The notes beneath the pieces are model-generated. The model was given only the letters and a program-made list of their open reading frames with translations, searched no databases and was not told the origin of the DNA. Shown here in pieces: positions 41,310 through 50,295 of a stretch of 64,000 bases of DNA. Origin of the DNA: CALFXN01 sp937957815. GTDB taxonomy: Bacteria; Synergistota; Synergistia; Synergistales; Aminobacteriaceae. Made by a program: the position numbers and the translations under genes. The number at the start of each line of letters is the position of its first letter. The stretch's first letter is position 1. The stretch covers positions 4,413 through 68,412 of the forward strand of contig DAIQNX010000017.1 of assembly GCA_036788195.1 (NCBI GenBank), in the 5' to 3' direction.

Positions 41310-42797
41310 TCAATCGTCCCAGAACGTCCGCAGGGTCTTTTCGTCGGTCGGCTTTCCGAAGAAGGTGCCGAGGACAAACGCCACGAACGCAATCGCGATC
41401 GTGGGAACGATCGCGTGCATCCCGAAGAACGGAATTTTCAGGATCGAGAACAGGAAGAAACAGCCGCATCCGACGAACATCGAGAGCACCGCTCCGGTTG
41501 CGTTGGCCCTTTTCCAGTACAGACCGAGAACGGTCGGCCACAGAAAGACGGCCTCGAGCCCCCCGAAGGCGAAGAGATTGATCCAGACGAGAAGCGAGGG
41601 GGGGTTCATCGCCGCGACGAAGACGATGACACCGATGACGGCCGTCGTGATCAGGCTCATCCTCGAGAGCGTCGACGGAGATGTGGATTCGTCGTCCTTT
41701 CTGACGTAGTGAAGGTAGAGATCCTTGACGATGGCCGCGGATGACAGGATGAGCATTGAATCGACCGTCGACATGATCGCCGCGAGCGGTCCCGCGATGA
41801 AGATCCCGGCGAGGAACGGGGACATGAGTTTCATCGTGAGCGTGGGGACCGCCATGTCTCCGACGGCGATGTCCGGAATGACCGCGCGCCCCAGCGTTCC
41901 GACGAGATGCATCACGAGCATGAGGAACCCCACTGTGATCGTTCCGATGATCATTGCGTCGTGCATCGACTTCGAATCGCGATAGCCCATGCACTTGTGC
42001 GTCGTCTGCGGGAGCCCGAGAATCGCGAAGCCGACGAGAACCCAGAAGGAAAGAATGAAGGGTTTCGCGATGAAGTTCTTCGGACCGTACGGCGTGATGA
42101 GTGCGGGATCGATTCCCTGGAGGGTCTTCATGATGTTCGCCACGCCGCCTCCCGCGTGGACGACGGCGAAGAGTATCGCCATGGACGCGAGGATCATCAT
42201 GATCCCCTGGACCGTGTCGGTCAGGACGACGGCCCGGAAACCGCCGACGCTCGTATAGATGACGACCGTCAGTCCGAAGAGGACGAGTCCGACCGTATAG
42301 GGATACCCCGTGATCGTCTGGAAGAGACGAGCCCCTCCGATGAACTGGGCGAGCATCGATGCCATCAGGAAGACGATCAGGGCGGTGGAAGCGGCGGCGA
42401 CGACGATATCGTTCTTGTACCTCGCGCGAAGGAAATCCGTCACCGTCACGGCTCCAACCCGCCGCGACACGATCGCGAACCGTTTCCCCAGGACGCCGAG
42501 CGTCAGAAAGGCCGTCGGGACCTGGATCATCGCAAGGAGGATCCAGCCGAGCCCCATTTTATACGCGACGCCCGGCCCTCCAATGAAGCTGCTCGCGCTC
42601 GTATAGGTCGTGATGATCGCCATCGCGAGGACGAATCCTCCCATCGAGCGGCTTCCGAGGAAATACTCCTCGACGAATCCCTTCGCCGTCGTCGCCTTTG
42701 CGGCCGACCTGTTCGCCCAAATGGCGATCCCCATGACGGCGACGAGATACAGGGCAAGAGGGGCGATCATGCTCAGGTTCACGGACGGGGTCGTCAT
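41310..42797 (-). CDS. panF: Sodium/pantothenate symporter-like SSS transporter
   Basis: A 495-aa sodium:solute symporter with about 13 spans: GFVEEYFLGSRSMGGFVLAM, TYTSASSFIGGPGVAYKMGLGW, and AGIFIAGPLAAIMSTVDSMLILSSAAIVKDLY match the PanF/PutP family. The pantothenate assignment rests on the upstream YhdT protein (the yhdT-panF pair known from E. coli) and downstream panB-panE. The ATG overlaps the yhdT stop (ATGA) behind AGGAGG. Confidence 0.85.
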   Translation of the reverse strand: MTTPSVNLSMIAPLALYLVAVMGIAIWANRSAAKATTAKGFVEEYFLGSRSMGGFVLAMAIITTYTSASSFIGGPGVAYKMGLGWILLAMIQVPTAFLTLGVLGKRFAIVSRRVGAVTVTDFLRARYKNDIVVAAASTALIVFLMASMLAQFIGGARLFQTITGYPYTVGLVLFGLTVVIYTSVGGFRAVVLTDTVQGIMMILASMAILFAVVHAGGGVANIMKTLQGIDPALITPYGPKNFIAKPFILSFWVLVGFAILGLPQTTHKCMGYRDSKSMHDAMIIGTITVGFLMLVMHLVGTLGRAVIPDIAVGDMAVPTLTMKLMSPFLAGIFIAGPLAAIMSTVDSMLILSSAAIVKDLYLHYVRKDDESTSPSTLSRMSLITTAVIGVIVFVAAMNPPSLLVWINLFAFGGLEAVFLWPTVLGLYWKRANATGAVLSMFVGCGCFFLFSILKIPFFGMHAIVPTIAIAFVAFVLGTFFGKPTDEKTLRTFWDD

Positions 42798-43078
42798 TTC
42801 GCGGCCTCCTTGCGATCTTCCGTCCCGTCGAGCGGGATATCCCTGAAGAAAAGCCTTACGACGACCCAGACGAGTACGGAAACTCCGATATATCCGACGA
42901 TGCAGCTGTAGAAGAACCACGAGGGAAATCCGCAGACGAACGTATAACTCTTCGGATCGGAATCACCGGGGCCATACGCAGAGAAATACCACCACAGGAA
43001 AAAAAGGCCGTACAGAACGAGCGATATTATCGCTTCCCTATTGGCCTGGCGGATATTTCCGGTACCCTTCGAACTCAT
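42794..43078 (-). CDS. yhdT: YhdT-family (DUF997) small membrane protein
   Basis: A 94-aa protein with two membrane spans (AIISLVLYGLFFLWWYFSAYG and FYSCIVGYIGVSVLVWVVVRLFF in parts) separated by SYTFVCGFPSWF. This pattern and its place directly before panF identify YhdT, probably an accessory subunit of the symporter. The second ATG (43078) is chosen because GGGAGG is spaced 7 bases before it; the ATG at 43084 is only 1 base from that site. Confidence 0.8.
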   Translation of the reverse strand: MSSKGTGNIRQANREAIISLVLYGLFFLWWYFSAYGPGDSDPKSYTFVCGFPSWFFYSCIVGYIGVSVLVWVVVRLFFRDIPLDGTEDRKEAAK

Positions 43079-43188
43079 CGCCATTCCTCCCTTCGTTGCA
43101 TATGCGCGCAGTCACAACCACAGGAAGCGGACCGTTCACAGCCGGAACCGCCGCTTCGAACGCTTCCCGCCGCCCGGTTTCCCTCCGG

Positions 43189-44430
43189 TCACACCTCCTC
43201 TCCCAGATACAGCATCGCCGTCCGCGCATAGAGTCGTACGGCTTCCTTCAGATCGTCGACATCCACCCATTCATCGACGTGGTGCGGAATCTCCCGGTCC
43301 CCCGCTCCCGTCACGACGACCGGGACGTGTTTCCACGCCGAAAGGAACGTTCCATCGGTGGCGCCGGGAACACCGTTGTACACGGGGGGCGTTCCCCGGA
43401 CCTCACGGTGCGCTCTGTCAATCGCACGGACGATCGGCTCGTCGCGCGACGTTTCCGTCCAGGGACGGTCCTCGAGGAGTTCGACATCCGCGACGCACCT
43501 GTCGTCTCCGTCCGGGTGGCGGCGCGAGAGGCGGTCGACGATGCCGCGGATCTGCCGCAGCAGGGCGGCGTGATCCTGCCCCGGAATCGTGCGGATATCG
43601 AGAAGGACGCCGCAATCCTCGGGAATGACGTTGAGCTGCGCGACGCCGGTCAGAGGCGACTGGACGACGGTCGGCGTGATGCTCGGCCATCCGAGATGCT
43701 CGTGCCTGCCGAGGCGATCCTTTTCGAAATCCTCGAGGTTGCGGAGATCGCAGATGATCCGGGCCATCGCCCAGTTCGGGTCGTTTCCCGAAAGCGGCAT
43801 GCACCCGTGCGCCTGCGTTCCCCGGCATACGATCCGGACGCGCATCGCCCCCTTCTGGAAGACGCAGAGGTTGAAATCCTCTGGTTCGCAGATGACGGCC
43901 GCGTCCACGTCGTCCGCCCACCCCCGGCGAATGAAATCCTTTATGCCGATCATGAGACCTTCCTCGTCGACGGGCAGGCACAAAACGATCTTCCCGGAAA
44001 ACGGAACTCCGGAGTCCCTGATGGCCTTGACCGCGAAGATGCCCGCAGCCGTGTTTCCCTTCGTGTCGCACGTTCCGCGTCCGTACATCCGCTTCCGCCC
44101 GCCCGAATCGACGATTTCGGCGCCGAACGGGTCGTATCGCCACCTTTCGGGATTCCCGACCGAGACGACATCCTGATGTCCCTCGAAGAGCAGGGTCTTC
44201 CCGGGAGAACGCCCCTCGAGCACGGCGATGACATTGGAACGCCCCGGCGCCGCCTCCTCGACGTGAACATCGAACCTCTCGTCTTTCAGGAACGACGACA
44301 GAAACACCGTGGCCCGCGACTCGTTCGCGTGCGGCCGCGACGGATCATAGACGGAATCGATCCGGACGAATTCCTGGACGAAACGGATAAAACGATTGTC
44401 ATCGATGCATCGAAACAGGCGTTCACACAT
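43189..44430 (-). CDS. M20-family metallopeptidase/deacylase (ArgE/DapE-like)
   Basis: A 413-aa zinc hydrolase. Metal-binding motifs appear in order: LLFEGHQDVVSVG (His and catalytic Asp), RMYGRGTCDTKGNTAAGIFA (bridging Asp), LPVDEEGLM (catalytic Glu pair), and GVPGATDGTFL and DEWVDVDDLKEAVRLYA toward the C-terminus. The dimerisation domain contains KGAMRVRIVCRGTQAHGCMP. It could remove N-acyl groups from amino acids or cleave a short amide. It follows iclR and precedes yhdT-panF after 110 bases, so it may be part of that regulon. Confidence 0.85.
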   Translation of the reverse strand: MCERLFRCIDDNRFIRFVQEFVRIDSVYDPSRPHANESRATVFLSSFLKDERFDVHVEEAAPGRSNVIAVLEGRSPGKTLLFEGHQDVVSVGNPERWRYDPFGAEIVDSGGRKRMYGRGTCDTKGNTAAGIFAVKAIRDSGVPFSGKIVLCLPVDEEGLMIGIKDFIRRGWADDVDAAVICEPEDFNLCVFQKGAMRVRIVCRGTQAHGCMPLSGNDPNWAMARIICDLRNLEDFEKDRLGRHEHLGWPSITPTVVQSPLTGVAQLNVIPEDCGVLLDIRTIPGQDHAALLRQIRGIVDRLSRRHPDGDDRCVADVELLEDRPWTETSRDEPIVRAIDRAHREVRGTPPVYNGVPGATDGTFLSAWKHVPVVVTGAGDREIPHHVDEWVDVDDLKEAVRLYARTAMLYLGEEV

Positions 44431-44452
44431 TCATCTCAAGACTCCCTTCCTG

Positions 44453-45229
44453 TCAGGATCCGTATCCGAGACTTTCCGACAACCCCAGCGCCGCCGATAC
44501 GACAAATTCCCTGAAGAGATCCTTTTTCTCCGGATCTTCGTCGTATCGGTATTTCGGAACGGCGACGCTGAGGGCCGCGATCACCTCTCCGTTTCTCCCC
44601 CGCACCGGCGCAGCGATACAGATGAGTCCGGAAACATATTCCTCGTTATCGACGCAGAATCCCAGGCTGCGAATGCGGTCGAGCTGCAGGCGCAGAACCC
44701 CCGGATCCGTAACCGTCTTTTCGGTGAACCGCTCGAACGGGCCCTCACCGAGAAGACATCGGACCTCCTGTTCAGGAAGTGCCGCCAGGAGAACCTTGCC
44801 GAGTCCCGTACAATAGAGCGGCATCGCCTTTCCGACCGGAAGATCGACCTTGATTGTCGCCTGACTCTCGATCTTGTCGATGTACACGACGCGATCTCCG
44901 TCCCGGACCGCGAGATTGACCGCCTCTTTCGTCCGTGCCGCGAGATCGGTCATAAACGGATACGCCTGGCGCCGGATACCGAGACGTCGGACGACGTTGC
45001 TTCCGATTTCGAAAATCCTGAAGCCGTTCTGGTACTTCCTGTTTCCGGGATTCTGAAGGACGTACTTCTGCGCGCGTAGCGTCGACACGAGACGATGGAC
45101 CGTGCTCGGTTCGAGAGAAAGAAGCGAACTCATCTCGTTGATCCCGAGTTCGCCGTGGATGTCGAGAATTTCTATGACGGCGAGGGCTCGTACGACTGAC
45201 TGGACCCCTCCGGATTTCGACTCTTCCAT
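44453..45229 (-). CDS. IclR-family transcriptional regulator
   Basis: A 258-aa regulator with an N-terminal winged HTH (VVRALAVIEILDIHGELGINEMSSLLSLEPSTVHRLVSTL in parts) and the C-terminal effector domain (VNLAVRDGDRVVYIDKIES, LPLYCTGLGKVLLA-like MPLYCTGLGKVLLA, YVSGLICIAAPVR). It heads the M20-yhdT-panF-panB-panE-dctPQM run, which it probably controls. A near-perfect promoter and a 19-base palindrome lie upstream. The effector is unknown. Confidence 0.9.
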   Translation of the reverse strand: MEESKSGGVQSVVRALAVIEILDIHGELGINEMSSLLSLEPSTVHRLVSTLRAQKYVLQNPGNRKYQNGFRIFEIGSNVVRRLGIRRQAYPFMTDLAARTKEAVNLAVRDGDRVVYIDKIESQATIKVDLPVGKAMPLYCTGLGKVLLAALPEQEVRCLLGEGPFERFTEKTVTDPGVLRLQLDRIRSLGFCVDNEEYVSGLICIAAPVRGRNGEVIAALSVAVPKYRYDEDPEKKDLFREFVVSAALGLSESLGYGS

Positions 45230-45247
45230 TGATTCGTCACCTTCGAT

Positions 45248-45266
45248 AATTCCATGTTATGGAATT
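45248..45266. repeat. Palindromic candidate operator in the iclR leader
   Basis: AATTCCAT, GTT, ATGGAATT: 8-bp perfect arms around a 3-base centre, between the iclR promoter and its start codon. IclR-type repressors bind short palindromes with GGAA/TTCC halves, so autoregulation by roadblock is plausible. Confidence 0.6.
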
Positions 45267-45287
45267 TTATTGCTTCATACGGAATTC

Positions 45288-45316
45288 AGTATAGTCCGCC
45301 TCGTCGTCGATGTCAA
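45288..45316 (-). promoter_or_regulatory. Sigma-70-type promoter of the iclR operon
   Basis: On the minus strand TTGACA (45311-45316) is perfect and TATACT (45288-45293) matches five of six positions, with a 17-base spacer. Confidence 0.8.
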
Positions 45317-45357
45317 AAGCAACCGTATTTTCCTCATAACGTACCGTCTCTCTCCGT

Positions 45358-45389
45358 AAAAAAAAGGGGACGCGCTTCACGCGCATCCC
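45358..45389 (-). terminator. Terminator at the end of the type II secretion operon
   Basis: On the minus strand GGGGATGCGCG...CGCGTCCCC forms a hairpin (45365-45389) followed by seven T (45358-45364). It ends the long transcription unit containing gspH. Confidence 0.85.
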
Positions 45390-45410
45390 CTGAACCACAC
45401 GCAATCACTT

Positions 45411-45890
45411 TCAGTCTTCGGGCTGTTCCGTCAGAAATCCAGTCACGGAGAGGATAAACTTCCGTTCTCTCTCCTCCCGGCGAAGATACAGAACCCAAGG
45501 CGTATTGGAACCGTCGGAGAAAAAGTAGCACTGCGGGGACTCGGCCCGCCATCCTTTCGACGAGGGCAGCCATTTGAGCCGCGTTTCCTTCCATCCGGCC
45601 GCTTCCCGCGAGATTCGTTCCGCGACAAGGCGACCGTCCGCGATTCGCAATCTGAATGTCCCCTCGCCCGTCACCCTGTCCTGGATCTCGAGAATCGCCC
45701 TCCCGAGGAGGAATTCCGGGGACGGTTCCGGAAGAACGAGCTTCGGCACGACCATCGCCGCCAGTATCCCGATGATCGCAACGACGATGAGAAGTTCGAT
45801 CATCGTGAACGCTGCCCCGGCACGGACCGATACCGGACACCGTCCGTCCCGCGCGCGCCTCGGCAAAGGAGTGTGACGCCGGGTCTTCAC
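45411..45890 (-). CDS. gspH: Type II secretion minor pseudopilin (GspH-like)
   Basis: A 159-aa prepilin-like protein. A basic leader ends before the N-methylation motif FTMIELLIVVAIIGILAAMVVPKL at about residue 28; the residue preceding F is Ala rather than the usual Gly. The globular part is short and beta-rich with a C-terminal acidic tail (TEQPED). It follows gspG by 3 bases, as gspH does in other systems. The long leader and Ala at -1 are unusual, so the identity within the minor pseudopilins is tentative. Confidence 0.65.
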   Translation of the reverse strand: MKTRRHTPLPRRARDGRCPVSVRAGAAFTMIELLIVVAIIGILAAMVVPKLVLPEPSPEFLLGRAILEIQDRVTGEGTFRLRIADGRLVAERISREAAGWKETRLKWLPSSKGWRAESPQCYFFSDGSNTPWVLYLRREERERKFILSVTGFLTEQPED

Positions 45891-45893
45891 GGA

Positions 45894-46319
45894 TCAGTCC
45901 CAGTTCGTAATGTCTTTCCCCTTGCCTTCCCCACCCTCCTGGCCGTCAGGCCCCATGCTGAAGAGGTCGTATTCGCCGTGTTCGCCCGGGCACCGGTAGA
46001 TGAAGGAGCCACCCCACGGATCGACCGGAAGTTTCTTGATATAGCCGCCTTCGCGGTATTTTTTTGGTTCAGGCGTCATCGTCGGCTTTTCGATCAGCGC
46101 CTCGAGCCCCTGTTCGGTCGTCGGGTAGAACCCGTTGTCGAGTTTGAACATATCGAGCGCCTGTTCGACTTCCTTGATCTGGACCGCCGTCGCGGTCTTT
46201 TTGGCCTCTTCGCCCTGTCCCACGACCTTCGGCACGACGAGCGTCGCGAGAAGGCCGAGGATGACGACGACGACGAGCATTTCTATCATCGTAAAACCCT
46301 TCCGTCCGTTACGGAGCAC
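45894..46319 (-). CDS. gspG: Type II secretion major pseudopilin GspG
   Basis: A 141-aa major pseudopilin. A short basic leader ends in RKG, with cleavage before FTMIEMLVVVVILGLLATLVVPKV; the mature part has the GspG features GFYPTTEQGLEALIEKPT, GGYIKKLPVDPWG, SFIYRCPGEHGEYDLFSMGPDG with the calcium-binding loop. It forms the periplasmic piston of the secretion machine. GTG at 46319 is chosen because GGAGGT precedes it by 7 bases. Confidence 0.92.
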   Translation of the reverse strand: MLRNGRKGFTMIEMLVVVVILGLLATLVVPKVVGQGEEAKKTATAVQIKEVEQALDMFKLDNGFYPTTEQGLEALIEKPTMTPEPKKYREGGYIKKLPVDPWGGSFIYRCPGEHGEYDLFSMGPDGQEGGEGKGKDITNWD

Positions 46320-46348
46320 GGAAACCACCTCCAGAATGATCTATTTTC

Positions 46349-46354
46349 ATTATA
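46349..46354 (-). promoter_or_regulatory. Possible internal -10 element before gspG
   Basis: A perfect TATAAT on the minus strand, in the 60-base gap between gspF and gspG; the -35 region is poor. It could raise expression of the abundant pseudopilin. Confidence 0.3.
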
Positions 46355-46379
46355 CCGCCGCGATTCGCGAAGGAAACCA

Positions 46380-47531
46380 TTATCGGACGAGACTCGAAAG
46401 ATCGAAGATCGGGAGCAGGATCGAGACCACGACGAACCCGACTGAAACCGCGAGTGAAAGAACCATGACGGGCTCGATGAGACTCGTGAGACGCTCGAGC
46501 TGTCCTTCGGCGACCTCCCAGTTGTTCTGGGAGACGTTCCGGAGAGCCTGCGACAGTTCTCCCCCCATCTCCCCCACGCGGATGATGTAGACGACCTCCT
46601 CCGGGAAGGAGCCTTCCTTTTCGAGGGCCTTGTCGAAACGGTGTCCTGCCTTGACCATGTCGGCGATGCGTATCCACCGGTCCTTCTGCGGGTCCATCGA
46701 CGAACTCATTCGCAGGGCCGTCACGAGCGGGATTCCGGAATCGAGCAAGGTCGAGAGGTGCGACGTGATGAGAGAGAGCGTGAGTCGCGACCGGATCTTT
46801 CTGAAAAACGGAGGGTTCAGGGATTTCTTCCGTCGTCTGAGGACGAGAAGCGCCGCAAGCAGGACGAGAAGCAGGATCAGTCCGTAGTCCTGAACGAAGG
46901 AGGACGCCGCGATGAGTATCCTCGTCGGCAGGGGAAGCTTCTGTCCGAGTTCCTGGAACAGGGCCGAGATCTTCGGAACGACGTACGCGAGGAGAAATCC
47001 GACGACGGCGATTCCGATCACGGCCATGGCGACAGGGTAGGTCAGGGCGACCTTGATCTTCCTCCGGAGCGTCTCCTCGAGTCTGAACTGAACGGCGGAC
47101 TGCTCGAGGACGGTGACGAGCGATCCGCTCTGTTCGCCTGACTCGACCATGCGGACGAGGCTCTCGCGGAAGGCTCCGATGTCGCCGAGGGCGGCGCTGA
47201 AGCGTTTCCCTCCCTCGACCGACTCGAGAAGCGCCGAGAATACGGCGGCGACGTTCCGTTCGGACGTCTGCTTCGCGAGGATTTTCAGCGAGTCCGCGAG
47301 AGGAAGCCCCGTTCTGAGGTACGACGCCAGCGTCCGACAGAACATGGTCTGGTTCTCGAGCGTCAGTTTTTTGACTTTCCGGGATTTCCCTCCCGAGCTC
47401 AGCGAGACGTCGACGACGACGAGCCCCTTTTCCTGAAGGCGTTCGATGACCTGTACGGAAGAGGATCCCTCGATGACTCCCCTCGTCGACTTTCCGTTCG
47501 CGTCATAGGCGACGTAGGAAAAGTGCGGCAT
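46380..47531 (-). CDS. gspF: Type II secretion inner-membrane platform protein GspF
   Basis: A 383-aa protein with two GspF domains and three membrane spans. Conserved points: RTLASYLRTGLPLADSLKILA, VRMVESGEQSGSLVTVLEQ, LSLITSHLSTLLDSGIPLVTALRMSS, VVYIIRVGEMGGELSQAL. It couples the GspE ATPase to pseudopilus growth. The stop of gspE lies 1 base ahead. Confidence 0.92.
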   Translation of the reverse strand: MPHFSYVAYDANGKSTRGVIEGSSSVQVIERLQEKGLVVVDVSLSSGGKSRKVKKLTLENQTMFCRTLASYLRTGLPLADSLKILAKQTSERNVAAVFSALLESVEGGKRFSAALGDIGAFRESLVRMVESGEQSGSLVTVLEQSAVQFRLEETLRRKIKVALTYPVAMAVIGIAVVGFLLAYVVPKISALFQELGQKLPLPTRILIAASSFVQDYGLILLLVLLAALLVLRRRKKSLNPPFFRKIRSRLTLSLITSHLSTLLDSGIPLVTALRMSSSMDPQKDRWIRIADMVKAGHRFDKALEKEGSFPEEVVYIIRVGEMGGELSQALRNVSQNNWEVAEGQLERLTSLIEPVMVLSLAVSVGFVVVSILLPIFDLSSLVR

Positions 47532-47532
47532 C

Positions 47533-49428
47533 TTATTCGTCTCCGGCGACGCGGGCGAGTTCTTCCGGTGTGGTCAGCCCGCGCGCGACAGCGTCGAGAC
47601 CGATTTCCCAGAGGGTCCGGAACCCGGATTTACGCGCCATTTCGCGCAGCGCCGACGCCTGTTTCGACTCCGCGATCGCTTCCCTGATTTCTTCCGTCAC
47701 GAGGAACTGTTCGTACAGACCGACCCGGCCGCGATATCCCGTGTTCATGCAGTAGTCGCACCCCCGTCCGCGCCACACCGCACGGACTCCCTGCCGTGCG
47801 AGAAGCGCCGGAACGTCGGAGCTCTTTTCGCCGCATTTCGGGCAGACTTTCCGGACCAGACGCTGCGCGACCGTTCCGATCATCGAACTCGCCGCGAGGA
47901 ACGGCTCGATTCCCATGTCGATCAGCCGGACTATGGCGCCGACGGAGTCGTTCGTATGGAGCGTCGAGAGGACGAGGTGTCCCGTCAGCGAGGACTGGAC
48001 GCCGATATGCGCGGTTTCGTAGTCCCGCATTTCTCCGATCATGATGATGTCCGGGTCCTGCCGGAGGATCGAACGAAGCGCCGCGGCGAAGGTCACGCCG
48101 GCTTTCTCGTTGACCTGGATCTGGGCGACCCCGGGGAGGTCGTATTCGATCGGGTCTTCGACGGTGATGATGTTGACCGACGGCTGCGCGAGCGCCTGGA
48201 GGATCGCATAGAGCGTCGTCGTCTTTCCCGACCCGGTGGGGCCCGTAAAAAGGATCATCCCGTTCGGACGAAGGATCATCTCGTCCATGATCGTCCGTTC
48301 GCGCCGTTCCATTCCGAGATCCTCGAGGGTGAGCAATCCGTGCCCCTTGTCGAGGAGTCGCATCGCGATCCGTTCGCCGAACTGGACCGGCACGCTGCCG
48401 ACACGGATGTCGACCGCCTTGCCTCCGACCGTGATGCCGATGCGGCCGTCCTGCGGCGCCATGTGTTCGGCGATGTCCATCTTCGCCATGACCTTGATGC
48501 GGCTCGTCAGGGGGGCCTGATGTCCCCGCGGGAGGCGCAGCCGGTCCTGAAGCACTCCGTCGACCCGGAATCTTATCAGGACGCTGTCCTCGTACGGTTC
48601 GACGTGGATATCGGTCGCGCGCTGCTTGATCGCGTCGAGAATCAGTCCGTTGACGAGACGGATCACGGGGACATCGACGGAATCGCTCATGACGTCCTCG
48701 CGCGCGAGATCGTCGATGTCCTCGATTCCCTCCATCGCCTCGGCGGCCTTGTCCGCGGCCCCGCTCCGGTAATCGTACAGGGAATGGATCGCGTCCCCGA
48801 TCGTCTTCTCGTCAAAAATCTCTATGTCGACCGGCTTCCCGATGACCGCGCCGAGGAGCTGCGCCCGGGGGAACGATTCGACGGTCGAAACGGCGACGAC
48901 GAGCAGGTCGTCTTCGGCCCGCAGCGGGACCATCCCGGCCTGGCGAAGCGAATCGAGACTCACGCACTCCGGAATGATGCGGGCAACCTCCGAGACGCTC
49001 GGGAACCGCGGGTGACGATCCGTCGTCTCGCCAGCCGTCCCCCCTGCATCATCGGGAGCGGCCGCAAGTATCGCGACCGTCTCCGCACCTTCCGTTTCCG
49101 TCTCTCCGGGTGCATCTCCCGGAAGTTCCCCTCCGCCGGAAATCGACTCCCCCGTGGCGAGCGCCTCGGGGCACTCCGCGGACGCGGCGGATTCTTCGGA
49201 GACGTCTTCCGTTCGCCACAGGAGATCACCCTCGGTATCCGCGTCTCCGGACGTTTCGCGCACAGAGGGAGTCGGCAGCGTCAGGACGGAGCCCGCCGCG
49301 ACATCACCCGTCGCGCGTTCCGGTCGGTCGTCCGACTTTTTTCGGACAGCGTCGCCGAATGTCTCGAGGACCATGTCCCGAAGCGCGCTGTTCCCCTTGT
49401 AGCTGAAGTCTTTCGTATTATCCGTCAT
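47533..49428 (-). CDS. gspE: Type II secretion ATPase GspE
   Basis: A 631-aa secretion ATPase. An acidic, low-complexity N-terminal stretch of about 130 residues precedes a GspE N-domain (ARIIPECVSLDSLRQAGMVP). The ATPase core has Walker A FTGPTGSGKTTTLYAIL, Asp box EDPIEYDLPGVAQIQVN, Walker B SILRQDPDIIMIGEMRD, and His box GHLVLSTLHTNDSVGA. The tetracysteine zinc motif CPKCG...CDYC follows. It drives pseudopilus assembly from the cytoplasm. The extended acidic N-terminus is longer than usual. Confidence 0.93.
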   Translation of the reverse strand: MTDNTKDFSYKGNSALRDMVLETFGDAVRKKSDDRPERATGDVAAGSVLTLPTPSVRETSGDADTEGDLLWRTEDVSEESAASAECPEALATGESISGGGELPGDAPGETETEGAETVAILAAAPDDAGGTAGETTDRHPRFPSVSEVARIIPECVSLDSLRQAGMVPLRAEDDLLVVAVSTVESFPRAQLLGAVIGKPVDIEIFDEKTIGDAIHSLYDYRSGAADKAAEAMEGIEDIDDLAREDVMSDSVDVPVIRLVNGLILDAIKQRATDIHVEPYEDSVLIRFRVDGVLQDRLRLPRGHQAPLTSRIKVMAKMDIAEHMAPQDGRIGITVGGKAVDIRVGSVPVQFGERIAMRLLDKGHGLLTLEDLGMERRERTIMDEMILRPNGMILFTGPTGSGKTTTLYAILQALAQPSVNIITVEDPIEYDLPGVAQIQVNEKAGVTFAAALRSILRQDPDIIMIGEMRDYETAHIGVQSSLTGHLVLSTLHTNDSVGAIVRLIDMGIEPFLAASSMIGTVAQRLVRKVCPKCGEKSSDVPALLARQGVRAVWRGRGCDYCMNTGYRGRVGLYEQFLVTEEIREAIAESKQASALREMARKSGFRTLWEIGLDAVARGLTTPEELARVAGDE

Positions 49429-49429
49429 G

Positions 49430-50212
49430 TCACATCAACCCGTATTCCGAGGCAACCCGTTGGGCGAGGCGCCTGTATTCTTCGTACGCTCTGGAATTCG
49501 GCGCGTAATCCGCGACGGTCGTTCTCGAGGCAGACGCCTCCTGGAGGATGATCGAGCGGTGAATCAATCCGAGAACGCGGTCGCCGAACTGCTCTTCGAG
49601 AAACGAACGGATTTCGCTTTGCACGAGAATTCTTTCGGTAAACATGTTGATCACGACCCCCAGGAACGCAAGATCCGGGTTTACGGCCCGAACGGCCGCT
49701 ATCTGTCCCATAAGCTGTTCGAACCCCTGAACGGCCAGTTCTTCCGGGGGCATGGGTACGAGAATGCTGTCGGCAGCGAAAAAAGAGTTCAGGACAAAGA
49801 TGTTCAGTGCCGGCGGGCAGTCGATGAGAACGATGTCGAATTCGTCACCGACCTCTTTCAGAAAAAGCGAGAGTCGTTCTCCCCGGCGCTCCCGGAACGG
49901 AATCCTCTGTTCCTCCGCAGCCATGAGAGGCGATGACGGAACAATGAATAAATTCTCGCGTTCCGTCCCGTGGACGAGATGACGGCCCGATTCGAGAATC
50001 GTTTCCTGGAAGAGCGCTCCGATCGTGTCGCGATATCCGAACGTCTCTTTCGATATAAGAAACGTCGCGTTCGCCTGAATATCCGTATCGATAAGCAGAA
50101 CCCGCCTGTCGGTGTTTTTCCACAAATCCGACAGGCAGGCCGCCAGATTCACTGCGAGCGTCGTCTTCCCGACGCCGCCCTTCTGATTGGTAAGGGCTAT
50201 GACCGCGCCCAT
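49430..50212 (-). CDS. parA: ParA/Soj-family ATPase encoded between gspD and gspE
   Basis: A 260-aa deviant-Walker ATPase: ALTNQKGGVGKTTLAVNLAA with both lysines, VLLIDTDIQANAT, IVLIDCPPALNIFVLNSFFAAD, and a C-terminal SIILQEASASRTTVADYAPNSRAYEEYRRLA similar to chromosomal Soj/ParA. There is no N-terminal HTH, so it is a type Ib-like ParA. Its placement in the secretion operon suggests polar positioning of the machine (compare TadZ in tad loci); alternatively it is the chromosome-partition partner of ParB at 59245-60102. Confidence 0.85.
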   Translation of the reverse strand: MGAVIALTNQKGGVGKTTLAVNLAACLSDLWKNTDRRVLLIDTDIQANATFLISKETFGYRDTIGALFQETILESGRHLVHGTERENLFIVPSSPLMAAEEQRIPFRERRGERLSLFLKEVGDEFDIVLIDCPPALNIFVLNSFFAADSILVPMPPEELAVQGFEQLMGQIAAVRAVNPDLAFLGVVINMFTERILVQSEIRSFLEEQFGDRVLGLIHRSIILQEASASRTTVADYAPNSRAYEEYRRLAQRVASEYGLM

Positions 50213-50295
50213 GAAATCCCGCTCCTGAGACGCGTCACAAACCCCGGAGTTCCCGAATCGGCATCACAGCGCAAAACCGGCTCCGTCGCTGCGGG

